From CAVZVW01 sp963778845 (GTDB lineage: Bacteria; Actinomycetota; Actinomycetes; Actinomycetales; Kineosporiaceae): a DNA stretch of 64,000 nucleotides. The stretch lies in contig CAVZVW010000004.1 in the NCBI GenBank assembly GCA_963778845.1, forward strand, positions 124,001 through 188,000, given 5' to 3'. The position numbers were made by a program, and so were the translations under genes. Positions within the stretch are counted from its first letter, which is position 1; every line of letters begins with the position of its first letter. The notes under the pieces are model-generated. The model was not told the origin of the DNA. It saw nothing but the letters and a program-made list of their open reading frames with translations, and ran no database searches. Of this stretch, positions 25,027-32,858 are shown piece after piece.

Positions 25027-25490
25027 CACGCCGACCCATGCCCCGGTCGGCATGACGACGCCTCAGGAACCCAGCACAGGATCTGCTCGGTCACGGCCTC
25101 GGCCGCGACGAGGGACACCTCGACGCAAGGGTCCGCGACAGGCGCTCCCGCGTCGTCACGTGCCAGGAACGCAGCCAGCCCCTCCGCGACCGCGACGCAC
25201 ACGACCTTCTCGCCGTCGGGGCCCCAGCATCGCATCGTGATGGCAGCCCGCGCACGCGCATGCACGGCCAGCACCGCGGCCACCGCGGCCGGCGGCGTCT
25301 CCGCCGCGCGGGCGCCCTCGGGCTTGACGGAACCGGGAGCCAGGGCCTCCACTGAGAACTCGGGCGGGACGCCGGCCGCGTGGTCGGTCTGCAGCCATCG
25401 AACGAAGCGCGGCACGGGAACTCGTTGCCGGACAACGGGTTCGACTGCGCCCGATCGGCTCCGTGACCCGCCTCGCAGTGGCTGCGTCAC
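25023..25490 (-). CDS. Hypothetical protein of a WXG-associated locus
   Basis: 155 residues from a GTG that overlaps the WXG-like gene stop (GTGA). The chain has a basic N-terminus, then a domain with VPRFVRWLQTDHAAGVPPEFSVEALAPG and, later, ITMRCWGPDGEKVVCVAVAEGLAAFLAR. The composition is soluble and mixed alpha/beta. I do not recognise the family. Position between a WXG100-like protein and a serine hydrolase suggests it works with them. Confidence 0.62.
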   Translation of the reverse strand: MTQPLRGGSRSRSGAVEPVVRQRVPVPRFVRWLQTDHAAGVPPEFSVEALAPGSVKPEGARAAETPPAAVAAVLAVHARARAAITMRCWGPDGEKVVCVAVAEGLAAFLARDDAGAPVADPCVEVSLVAAEAVTEQILCWVPEASSCRPGHGSAW

Positions 25491-25765
25491 GGCGCACCCC
25501 ATGGCCCACCCGCGGCATGGATGAGCGGCCCCGACCCGCCGTCCAGCGCGTCGGCATGCAGGCGGAGGAGAGCGGCGGCGTTCTCCACGGCCTGCGCGCA
25601 GCGCCGGACGCGCAGGAGGTCCTCCGCGAGGCGATGACGGAACGCCGCGGCCGCGCTCGACCGCCACTCGACGGCGTCGTGCGCCTCCATTCGCGCCGCC
25701 AGCCAGCCCACGTCGTCAGCCTGGCGGGCCACCAGCACGGCATCCCGTCGTACGTGATCAGCCAT
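25487..25765 (-). CDS. WXG100-like small helical protein
   Basis: 92 residues, almost entirely helical, with the central VEWRSSAAAAFRHRLAEDL resembling the W-x-G/S turn of WXG100 (ESAT-6-like) proteins, flanked by two helices of similar length. WXG100 proteins are dimeric substrates or adaptors of type VII secretion. It is the first gene of a four-gene set in which each start touches the previous stop. ATG is present at both 25768 and 25765. No ESX ATPase or membrane component lies in the window, so the secretion link is an inference from the fold pattern. Confidence 0.62.
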   Translation of the reverse strand: MADHVRRDAVLVARQADDVGWLAARMEAHDAVEWRSSAAAAFRHRLAEDLLRVRRCAQAVENAAALLRLHADALDGGSGPLIHAAGGPWGAP

Positions 25766-25949
25766 CATGACGGCGACGTTAGGCACCTGCCGCCGCGCCC
25801 GCGGCCTGCTCACGGCGCACCTGTGGACCGCGAGACCGCCCACCACGATGGGGAAAACTCACCGCGAAGGACTGTTTCGCACCCCCGCTCAGCGCAGGAT
25901 GCGTACCCCGCCTTGCACCGTACCGGGGGCCATGCACCACCATGGGTTC

Positions 25950-26477
25950 ATGCCCGACGACCGCGTCTACCGGGTTTGCTTCGTCTGCAGCGGGAACATC
26001 TGCCGAAGCCCGATGAGCGAGGTCGTCCTCCGGCGCATGGCCGACGAAGCCGGCATCAGCCGGCAGCTCGTGGTGGACTCCGCGGGCACGGGTGACTGGC
26101 ACATCGGCGAGCGTGCCGACGACCGGACGCTCGCCGCCCTGTCGGATTTCGGGTACGACGGTGCCACGCACCGAGCGCGCCAGTTCGACCCGCAGTGGTT
26201 CGCGCACAGCGACCTCGTGATCGCGCTGGACCGCGGCCACGAGAGGACCTTGCGCTCCTGGGCGCCCACTCTCGCCGACCGCGCGAAGGTGCGGCTGCTG
26301 AGCAGCTTCGACCCTGCGACACGGGACGTCGGGGACGTCGACATCCCGGACCCCTACTACGACAGCGACGCCGCGTTCCGCCTGGTGCTGCACCAGATCG
26401 AGGCCGCCTGCCAGGGGCTGCTCGACCACATCGTCGTCGCGCTGGCCGATCCGGCCGACAACGCCACCGTCGGCTGA
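25950..26477 (+). CDS. Low-molecular-weight protein-tyrosine phosphatase
   Basis: 175 residues. The active-site loop CFVCSGNICRSP holds the CX5R(S) motif (C13 to R19), and the general-acid loop is DIPDPYYDSD. AGTGDWHIGERAD is also typical. It removes phosphate from phosphotyrosine proteins or related small substrates in the cytoplasm. ATG 25950 and ATG 25932 are both possible; the latter has GGGGG upstream and would add MHHHGF. It is divergent from the WXG-like set. Confidence 0.92.
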   Translation: MPDDRVYRVCFVCSGNICRSPMSEVVLRRMADEAGISRQLVVDSAGTGDWHIGERADDRTLAALSDFGYDGATHRARQFDPQWFAHSDLVIALDRGHERTLRSWAPTLADRAKVRLLSSFDPATRDVGDVDIPDPYYDSDAAFRLVLHQIEAACQGLLDHIVVALADPADNATVG

Positions 26478-26517
26478 GCCGTCGACGCCGGGGCCACGTA
26501 CCGCTAGTGTCCGGCCG

Positions 26518-27075
26518 ATGGACGACGACGACCGCGGCGCGGGCCCGCCCACCACGGACGCGCCTCCCTGGAGCGCACCTGCACGGGTGGAACCGCCCTT
26601 CGTCGACGCGCAGCGCAACAGCCTCGACGCCTGGCTGGACTACCACCGGGCGACCCTGCTCATGAAGTGCGCCGGGCTGAACGCCGACCAGCTGGCCCTG
26701 CGCTCGTGCGCGCCGTCCAGCCTGAGCCTCCTGGGACTCGTGCGACACATGGCCGAGGTGGAGCGCAACTGGTTCCGCCGGGTGGTCGACGGGCAGGACG
26801 CCCCGCCGATGTTCTACAGCGACAGCTCCCCCGACGGCGACTTCGACGACCTCGAACCCGCCCGGGCGGGTGAGGACCTGGCCGCATTCCGGACCGAGGT
26901 GGACGCCGCGCGGGAGATCGCGGCCAGGCACGACCTGGACGACGTCGGCCGGCACCATCGCATCGGCGACGTCGACCTGCGCTGGGTCATGGTGCACATG
27001 ATCGAGGAGTACGCCCGCCACAACGGTCATGCCGACCTGCTCCGCGAGCGCATCGACGGCGTCACCGGCGACTGA
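26518..27075 (+). CDS. DinB / DUF664 family protein
   Basis: 185 residues with the four-helix DinB_2 fold and its metal-ligand pattern: H in LVRHMAEVERNWFRR, and HMIEEYARHNGHADLLRERIDG at the C-terminus. In actinomycetes these proteins include mycothiol-dependent transferases; the exact substrate is unknown. It follows the phosphatase by 40 bases. A TACCGCTAGTGT stretch 10-20 bases before its ATG may be a promoter element. Confidence 0.88.
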   Translation: MDDDDRGAGPPTTDAPPWSAPARVEPPFVDAQRNSLDAWLDYHRATLLMKCAGLNADQLALRSCAPSSLSLLGLVRHMAEVERNWFRRVVDGQDAPPMFYSDSSPDGDFDDLEPARAGEDLAAFRTEVDAAREIAARHDLDDVGRHHRIGDVDLRWVMVHMIEEYARHNGHADLLRERIDGVTGD

Positions 27076-27111
27076 GCCGCCGTAGAGCTGAGCGCGGAAC
27101 TGAGCGCACGT

Positions 27112-27174
27112 AGGTCTGACACAACCTCCCCCGGCACGGCGGATCGTCGGCCTGGCGCGGGTTGTGTCAGATCT
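27112..27174. repeat. Intergenic hairpin element with TCTGACACAACC arms
   Basis: The bases TCTGACACAACC on the left and GGTTGTGTCAGA on the right form perfect 12-bp arms with about 35 bases between them, flanked by partly matching GTAGG/GTACGC sequence. It lies between the convergent ends of the DinB gene and the MFS gene, and the right arm overlaps the last codons of the MFS gene. It lacks a T-run. Confidence 0.75.
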
Positions 27175-28468
27175 GCGTACGGTCGCGGACGGGTTCGTCT
27201 CGGCTGTCGCCGCCGGCGGGACGGCGCCAGGACGGTTGGGCGAGCACCCCCGCCACGGTCGCCACCGCCACCGCGGCCGCCGCACCGAAGAACGCCCGAC
27301 CCGGGCCTCCGGCGTCGACCAGGACTCCGGCGGCGGCGGTGCCCGCCGCGCCGCCGGAGGTGTAGGCGGTCGTCAACCAGGACTGCGCCTCGCCGAGCCG
27401 GTCCCGCGGGCCGAGCTGGTCCACGAGGTTCGCCTGGATGATCATGGCTGGTGCGATGGACAGGCCGGTGACGAAGAGCGTCGCCATCAGGGCGAGCAGG
27501 CTGGGCCGTCCGGCGTGCAGCATCGTGCCGATCGTCACCAGCCCCACGGTGAACAGCCCCATGGCCACCGGCATCCGCCGCCGCTCCGGGCCGACCCAGT
27601 GCCGCGACCCGTACCAGAGCCCGCCGGTCACGCTCCCCGAGGCCACCGCGGCGAACAGCAGCCCCACCCGGGCGGGGCGGTCGAGCACCTCGCGCGCCGT
27701 GGCGGCGATCGCGACATCGTGCAGGCCGAAGCCGACCGAGATGAGGACGGCGACCCCCAGCACCGCGGCGACGCCCCGCGCCCGCAGGGGCGACATCCTC
27801 GCGTGCACGGCATCCGGGTCGGGCTCCCCCGCCGGGCCGACGGGAGGGTGTTCGGCCGCCCGCCAGGCCCGCGCGGCTGGGGTGACGCAGTAGACCAGCC
27901 CGCCGCCGGCCATCAGGGCTGCGGTCACGAGCAGGGGCAGCGCCGGCAGCCTGGCCAGCAGCAGCACGGCGAGGAGCAAGGGTCCGCCGACGAAGATCGC
28001 CTCGATGGCGACGGCGTCAAGGGCGTACGCGGCCCGCCGGTCGGCGTCCTCGTGCAGGACGACCCGCCAGAGCGCCCGCATCGCCGGCGATACGGGCGGG
28101 AACGTCAGCCCCGCACCGGCCGCCAGCACGGCGAGCGGCACGTCGCCCGCACCCCCGACCGCCGCCAGCGCCACTGCCGCCAGGAACGCTGCCGAGGCGA
28201 CGGAGGTGGGGCCGATGACCCGTGGCTGGCCCATGCGGTCGAGCAGCATGCCCCACCCGGGGGAGGCGACCGCCGAGCCGAGGGCGAAGGCCGCGGTGAC
28301 GAGACCGGCCACCGCGTAGGAGCCGCGCACCGACTGCACGAGCAGCACCAGACCGAGCGGCGCCATCGAGATCGGCAGGCGTGCGACGGTCGCCGCGGTG
28401 AAGGGCACCAGCGCCGCCGGACGTCGCAGGATCCTCGCGTAGCGGCGCACGAGCCGAAAGCCTGCCAC
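27167..28468 (-). CDS. MFS transporter
   Basis: About 433 residues with roughly 12 hydrophobic segments and MFS marks, including the loop GMLLDRMGQPRVIGP (motif A-like between helices 2 and 3) and its partner near YGSRHWVGPERRR. Drug or metabolite efflux is usual for this family, and no substrate can be read. The start is uncertain: GTG 28468 and GTG 28450 both precede the first membrane segment. The upstream region contains two palindromes and a 21-bp-spaced direct repeat, so the gene is probably regulated. Confidence 0.85.
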   Translation of the reverse strand: MAGFRLVRRYARILRRPAALVPFTAATVARLPISMAPLGLVLLVQSVRGSYAVAGLVTAAFALGSAVASPGWGMLLDRMGQPRVIGPTSVASAAFLAAVALAAVGGAGDVPLAVLAAGAGLTFPPVSPAMRALWRVVLHEDADRRAAYALDAVAIEAIFVGGPLLLAVLLLARLPALPLLVTAALMAGGGLVYCVTPAARAWRAAEHPPVGPAGEPDPDAVHARMSPLRARGVAAVLGVAVLISVGFGLHDVAIAATAREVLDRPARVGLLFAAVASGSVTGGLWYGSRHWVGPERRRMPVAMGLFTVGLVTIGTMLHAGRPSLLALMATLFVTGLSIAPAMIIQANLVDQLGPRDRLGEAQSWLTTAYTSGGAAGTAAAGVLVDAGGPGRAFFGAAAAVAVATVAGVLAQPSWRRPAGGDSRDEPVRDRTQI

Positions 28469-28484
28469 GTCCCGGCGTCGGCTC

Positions 28485-28563
28485 GTGCCGGCACCAGATG
28501 CCCCGCTTCGAAGCGGGCACCTCCGCGCGAAATATGGGTACCCCGGCTCGACAGATGGGTACC
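28485..28563. promoter_or_regulatory. Palindromes and direct repeats upstream of the MFS gene
   Basis: GTGCCGGCAC (28485-28494) and CCCGCTTCGAAGCGGG (28502-28517) are perfect palindromes in the leader of the MFS gene. Further upstream, ATGGGTACC occurs twice (28534-28542 and 28555-28563), 21 bases or two helical turns apart. Hairpins in the leader and a paired binding site in the promoter are both possible. Confidence 0.5.
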
Positions 28564-28661
28564 GCACTCCGTAGCACGGCCGAGCGTCGCGGCGTTAGAC
28601 CTGTTCCCGCCGGGGACACGTCGCCAGGACCGGACGACGCCCGCTGACAGGAGGGACCGCG

Positions 28662-28913
28662 ATGCCGCTGTTCATGGACGTCCACAGCCTCGACGGAGGC
28701 GTGTCGATCGACGACGTCGCCAAGGCGCACCAGGCCGACCTCGCCGCGCAGGGCGAGCACGACGTGAGCTACCTGCGTTACTGGGTCGACGAGGCCCAGG
28801 GGCAGATCTTCTGCCTCGTCGAGGCACCCGATGCCGAGGCTGCCAACACCGTGCACCGCACGGCCCATGGGCTGGTCGCCGACCAGATCTTCCAGGTGCA
28901 AGAGGGCGTCTGA
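28662..28913 (+). CDS. DUF4242 / SCO4226-type nickel-binding small protein
   Basis: 83 residues, a single ferredoxin-like alpha/beta domain. The family pattern is present: PLFMDVHSLDGGVSIDDVAKAHQADLAAQG at the start and YWVDEAQGQIFCLVEAPDAEAANTVHRTAHGL, in which the H, C and E residues are candidate metal ligands. SCO4226 of Streptomyces binds nickel; the physiological role is unknown. ACAGGAGGG precedes the ATG. Confidence 0.85.
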   Translation: MPLFMDVHSLDGGVSIDDVAKAHQADLAAQGEHDVSYLRYWVDEAQGQIFCLVEAPDAEAANTVHRTAHGLVADQIFQVQEGV

Positions 28914-28973
28914 CCCACCACGTCGTGACGTGGCCGTGTCGGGGCGGCCGCGATCGTGAGACATCTGTTCGCC

Positions 28974-29034
28974 TACGGTGATCGTGAGGCACCTCGCCCG
29001 TCGGGCGGCGTGTCGTGTCTCACGATCACCGCTG
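28974..29034. repeat. Second copy of the GGTGATCGTGAG hairpin element
   Basis: In inverse orientation this matches the element at 17199-17257 over about 58 bases with few differences, including in the loop (GACGGGCGAG is shared), so the likeness is not only in the arms. A further half-motif GATCGTGAGACA lies at 28952. It sits between the DUF4242 gene and the TIM-barrel gene, both on the plus strand. Confidence 0.82.
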
Positions 29035-29100
29035 CGTCTCACGCACGCTCACATCTCGGCGACCCCCGACGTGACGCCGTGCTCACCGGGCCGGTTGGAT

Positions 29101-30073
29101 GTGCACGTGAGAGCCCTCGACCGCAAGCTCGCCGCGATCCACTCCGGCACCTACACCCCCGACGACTTCATCATCGCCGACGCCAAGGACGCCGACATGG
29201 CCTTCGGCGTCCAGGCACCGGGACCGGCTGGGGGCGGCTACCGCACCCGCGAGGACTACCTCGCCGACATGGACGCCCTCGTGCGCGCCGACCTGCTCGA
29301 CGTGCTGCTCACGTCGGCCTCGAACGGCGAGCGGATGGCGCGCAGCGGCGTCCTGGACGACAGCTCGACGACGCTGGCCGTGCGGGCCAACGACACCACC
29401 GACATCTGGTTCCCGCGTGGCGCAGGCTACTCGGCGCACCCGTCGCGACCCTTCCGGACCGCCCACCTCGCCTCCGTGCGCGAGTTCTGCGACCTCGTGC
29501 TGTACTCGGTGACGTTCAACAACGACGTCGACCGCGACCTCGCCTCGCTCGCGGCCTTCGCGCAGTTCCGCGAGGCGGCACACCAGCTGCAGATGCGCTA
29601 CTTCCTCGAGGTGTTCAACCCCAACGCCGCCGTCGGGCTCGCCCCCGACGAGGTCGGCGCGTTCGTCAACGACAGCATCGTGCGCGCCCTGGCCGGGGTC
29701 ACGTCGGCTCACCGCCCGCTCTTCCTCAAGATCGCGTACAACGGCCATGCAGGGCTGGGCGAGCTTGCGGCGCACGACCCGACACTCGTCGTCGGCATCC
29801 TCGGAGGCTCGGCCGGCACGACCCGTGACGCCTTCGAGCTGCTCACGCAAGGCAGAGCGGGCCGGCGCCCGAGTGGCCCTGTTCGGCCGCAAGATCCAGC
29901 GGGCGGAGTCCCAGCTCGACCTCGTGGCGCTCATGAGGCCGGTGCTGCGCGGCGAGGTCACCCCCGAGCAGGGGGTTCGCGCCTACCACGAGACGTTGCA
30001 GCAGAAGGGGATCGCAGCCCAGCGACCACTGGCCGACGACCTCGTCGTCACCGAGCCGCTGCTGAAGGCGTAG
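29101..30073 (+). pseudogene. TIM-barrel aldolase-like gene with a frameshift
   Basis: The first ~250 codons run from a GTG (29101 or 29107) through DDFIIADAKDADMAFG, RTREDYLADMDALV and LFLKIAYNGHAG, and leave the frame after ELLTQ at about 29850. The remainder continues in the next frame as ERAGARVALFGRKIQRAESQLDLVALMRPVLRGEV to a stop at 30073. The lysine in FLKIAYNG is a candidate Schiff-base residue. The family looks like a class I aldolase-type barrel that pairs with PfkB kinases, as here with the next gene. The break may be real inactivation or a sequencing error; the rest shows no decay. Confidence 0.68.
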
Positions 30074-30075
30074 CC

Positions 30076-31131
30076 GTGCCCCCGCGGTCCGGGGTGCTGT
30101 GCGGCGGGTCGATCGTGGCCGACGTCAGCAAGACCATCGACTGGTACCCCACGCTGGAGCGGCTCGCGGTCATCGACGACGTCTCGTTGAGCACCGGCGG
30201 GCCGGGGCTGAACATGGCCGTCGACCTTCGCCGGCTCGGCGCCGGGTTCCCCGTGGACGTCGTCGGGGTCGTGGGCGACGACGAGCACGGCCGTTTCGTC
30301 CTGGCTGCCTGCGCCGACCTAGGGATCGCCTCGACGGGCGTCGCGGTGCGGCCCGGAGCCGTGACCTCGTTCACCGACGCCATGGTGGTGCGCGACGGCG
30401 GGCGGCGAACCTTCTTCCACCACGTCGGCGCCAACGCGCTGCTCGACGTCTCCGACTTCGACCTGGATGCCTCCGGCGCCCGCATCCTGCACCTGGGCGC
30501 GCCGGGTCTGCACCCGCGGTTGGACGCCGCGCAGCCCGGGGGCAACGGGTGGGCGGCCCTGCTGCGCCGTGCGCACGAAGTCGGCATGCGCACCAACCTG
30601 GAGCTGGTGTCGCTGGACGCCGCGCGGGTGCGGGAGGCGGCGTTGCCCTGCCTGCCCCACCTGGACTCCCTCGTCATCAACGAGGTCGAGGCTGCCGCGC
30701 TCACCGGCATCGACGTCTCGGGCGACCTCACGGCCGACGACCGCGCGGGCACACCCGGCCCGGAATCCGCCGTGGGCTGGGAGCGGCTCGAGGCTGCCGC
30801 CGTCCGGCTGCTCGAGCTGGGCGTCGGCAGGCTGGCCGTGGTGCACTTCCCCGCCGGCTGCGTCGCGGCCACGCGCGACGGCCAGGTGCTGCGGCACGGC
30901 TCGGTCCGTCTGGACCGCTCGGCCATACGCAGCGCGACCGGCGCCGGGGACGCCTTCGCCGCCGGAGTGATCCTCGGGCTGCACGACGACCTGCCGGTCG
31001 AGCAGTGCCTGCGCCTGGGCGTGTGCTCCGCGGCAGCGAGCCTGCAGGGGGCCAACACCTCTGACGGCATCCTGCCGGCAGCTCAGTGCCTGGCCGCCGG
31101 GGAGCGCGCCGGCTTCCGACCTACCGGCTGA
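30076..31131 (+). CDS. PfkB-family carbohydrate kinase
   Basis: 351 residues. The ribokinase-fold marks are GGSIVADVSKTIDWYP at the N-terminus, STGGPGLNMAVDLRRLG, and the anion hole/catalytic base motif ATGAGDAFAAGVILGLHDD near the C-terminus. It phosphorylates a sugar or sugar acid with ATP. It begins two bases after the TIM-barrel gene, so the kinase-aldolase pair would act in sequence on one substrate, for example a 2-keto-3-deoxy sugar acid or an inositol intermediate (inference). It converges on pntB with three bases between stops. Confidence 0.87.
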   Translation: MPPRSGVLCGGSIVADVSKTIDWYPTLERLAVIDDVSLSTGGPGLNMAVDLRRLGAGFPVDVVGVVGDDEHGRFVLAACADLGIASTGVAVRPGAVTSFTDAMVVRDGGRRTFFHHVGANALLDVSDFDLDASGARILHLGAPGLHPRLDAAQPGGNGWAALLRRAHEVGMRTNLELVSLDAARVREAALPCLPHLDSLVINEVEAAALTGIDVSGDLTADDRAGTPGPESAVGWERLEAAAVRLLELGVGRLAVVHFPAGCVAATRDGQVLRHGSVRLDRSAIRSATGAGDAFAAGVILGLHDDLPVEQCLRLGVCSAAASLQGANTSDGILPAAQCLAAGERAGFRPTG

Positions 31132-31134
31132 AGG

Positions 31135-32535
31135 TCAGAGCGCCTTCACCGCGCTGAGCACCTTGGTCAGCGAGTCCTTGGCGTCGCCGAAGAGCAGCGA
31201 CGTCTTCGCGTCGTACAGCAGCTCGTTCTCGATGCCGGCGAAGCCGGGCCGCATCGACCGCTTGAGGAAGATGACCTGCTGGGCGTCGGACACCTCGAGG
31301 ATCGGCATGCCGTAGATGGGTGCCCCGGGGGACGTCTTGGCCGCCGGGTTGACGACGTCGTTCGCGCCGACGACCAGCACGACGTCCGTCGTCTTGAACT
31401 CGGGGTTGACCTCGTCCATCTCCTTGAGCACCTCGTACGGCACGTTCGCCTCGGCGAGCAGCACGTTCATGTGGCCAGGCATCCGGCCGGCCACCGGGTG
31501 GATGCCGTAGAGCACCTCGATGCCCTTGGCCTCGAGCACCTCCGCCAGCTCGCGGATGGTGTGCTGGGCCTGGGCGACGGCCAGCCCGTACCCCGGCACC
31601 ACGACCACCTTGTGCGCGTAGCCGAGCAGGATCGCGACGTCCTCCGGCCCGACGCTCTTGACGGGGCGGTCCGAGATCGCCGTGGAGCCGGCGGTCGACC
31701 CGCCGCGCAGGGCGCCGAACATGACGCCGAGCACCGAGCGGCCCATCGCCGCCGCCATGAGACGGGTGAGGATCGTGCCGCTGGCTCCCACCAGGGTGCC
31801 GGCGACGAGCAGCACGGTGTTGTGCAGCACGAAGCCGCCTGCCGCGACTGTCAGGCCGGTGAACGCGTTGAGCAACGAGATGACGATCGGGACGTCGGCC
31901 CCGCCGACCGGCAGCACGGTCATGACACCCAGGACGAGACCGACCAGCATGAGCACCACGCCGACCCAGAGCTGCCCGGTCAGGAAGACCGCGAGCGCGG
32001 CCACCACGCCGGCACCCAGCCCACCGATCAGCAGCGGCTTCGCGCCCGGCAGCACCACCGGTCGCGTCGTCATCAGCTCCTGCAGCTTCATGAACGTGAC
32101 GATCGACCCGGCGAAGGACACCGAGCCGACGAGCACGGTGAAGGCGACTGCGGCCAGGTTGCCGTAGTCCTTGTCCACTCCAGCATCGATCAAGCCGGAG
32201 ATCGTCGAGAGCTCCATCAGCGCGACGACTGCGGCCGCGCCGCCGCCGACGCCGTTGAACAGCGCGACCATCTGCGGCATCTGCGTCATCTTGACGTTGC
32301 GTGCGGCGGGCACCGCGATCGCGGACCCCAGGAGGATCGCGAGAATGATCCAGACCACGTTCTTCAGGTCGGTGGAGAAGAACGTCACCACCAAGGCGAT
32401 GGCGGCGCCGGCGGCGCCGATGAGGTTGCCCCGTCGCGCCGACTTGGGCGAGCTCAGGCCCTTCAGCGCCAGGATGAAGCAGACGGAGGCGACGAGGTAC
32501 AGCACCTCGACGGTGTTGGGGGACAGCGTCTTCAC
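31135..32535 (-). CDS. pntB: NAD(P) transhydrogenase subunit beta
   Basis: 466 residues. Eight or nine hydrophobic segments with GGGAAAVVALMEL and ADVPIVISLLNAFTGL are followed by the NADP-binding dIII domain: VVVVPGYGLAVAQAQHTI, YGIHPVAGRMPGHMNVLLAEA and VVLVVGANDVVNPAA. It couples proton entry to hydride transfer from NADH to NADP in the membrane. GTG 32535 starts inside the end of pntA2. The three pnt genes are separate, as in many actinobacteria. Confidence 0.94.
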   Translation of the reverse strand: MKTLSPNTVEVLYLVASVCFILALKGLSSPKSARRGNLIGAAGAAIALVVTFFSTDLKNVVWIILAILLGSAIAVPAARNVKMTQMPQMVALFNGVGGGAAAVVALMELSTISGLIDAGVDKDYGNLAAVAFTVLVGSVSFAGSIVTFMKLQELMTTRPVVLPGAKPLLIGGLGAGVVAALAVFLTGQLWVGVVLMLVGLVLGVMTVLPVGGADVPIVISLLNAFTGLTVAAGGFVLHNTVLLVAGTLVGASGTILTRLMAAAMGRSVLGVMFGALRGGSTAGSTAISDRPVKSVGPEDVAILLGYAHKVVVVPGYGLAVAQAQHTIRELAEVLEAKGIEVLYGIHPVAGRMPGHMNVLLAEANVPYEVLKEMDEVNPEFKTTDVVLVVGANDVVNPAAKTSPGAPIYGMPILEVSDAQQVIFLKRSMRPGFAGIENELLYDAKTSLLFGDAKDSLTKVLSAVKAL

Positions 32536-32858
32536 CGCGAGCCCCCGCCCTTGGCGCCGTCCCCGACCGCTGGCTTCGCCGGTGCCCGGCCCTTGAACAT
32601 CTCCAGCATCCGGTCGGTCACCACGAAGCCGCCGACCAGGTTCACCGTCGCGAGCAGCACGGCGAACAGCCCCACGACGAGTGCCAGGGTCGACTCGGCC
32701 CGACCCGCGACGAGGATCGCCCCGACCAGGATGATCCCGTGGATCGCGTTCGCCCCCGACATCAGAGGGGTGTGCAGGATCGTCGACACCTTCGCGACGA
32801 CCTCGAAGCCGACGAAGATGCTGAGCACGAACACGTCGAGCAGCGCGACACCGGACAT
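32532..32858 (-). CDS. pntA2: NAD(P) transhydrogenase subunit alpha, part 2 (membrane)
   Basis: 108 residues with three transmembrane helices (VALLDVFVLSIFVGFEVV, ANAIHGIILVGAILV, LALVVGLFAVLLATVNLVGGFVVTDRML), the typical short membrane subunit of split-alpha transhydrogenases. ATG 32858 overlaps the stop of pntA1 as TGATG; a GTG one codon earlier is also possible. It bridges the soluble NAD-binding subunit to PntB. Confidence 0.93.
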   Translation of the reverse strand: MSGVALLDVFVLSIFVGFEVVAKVSTILHTPLMSGANAIHGIILVGAILVAGRAESTLALVVGLFAVLLATVNLVGGFVVTDRMLEMFKGRAPAKPAVGDGAKGGGSR

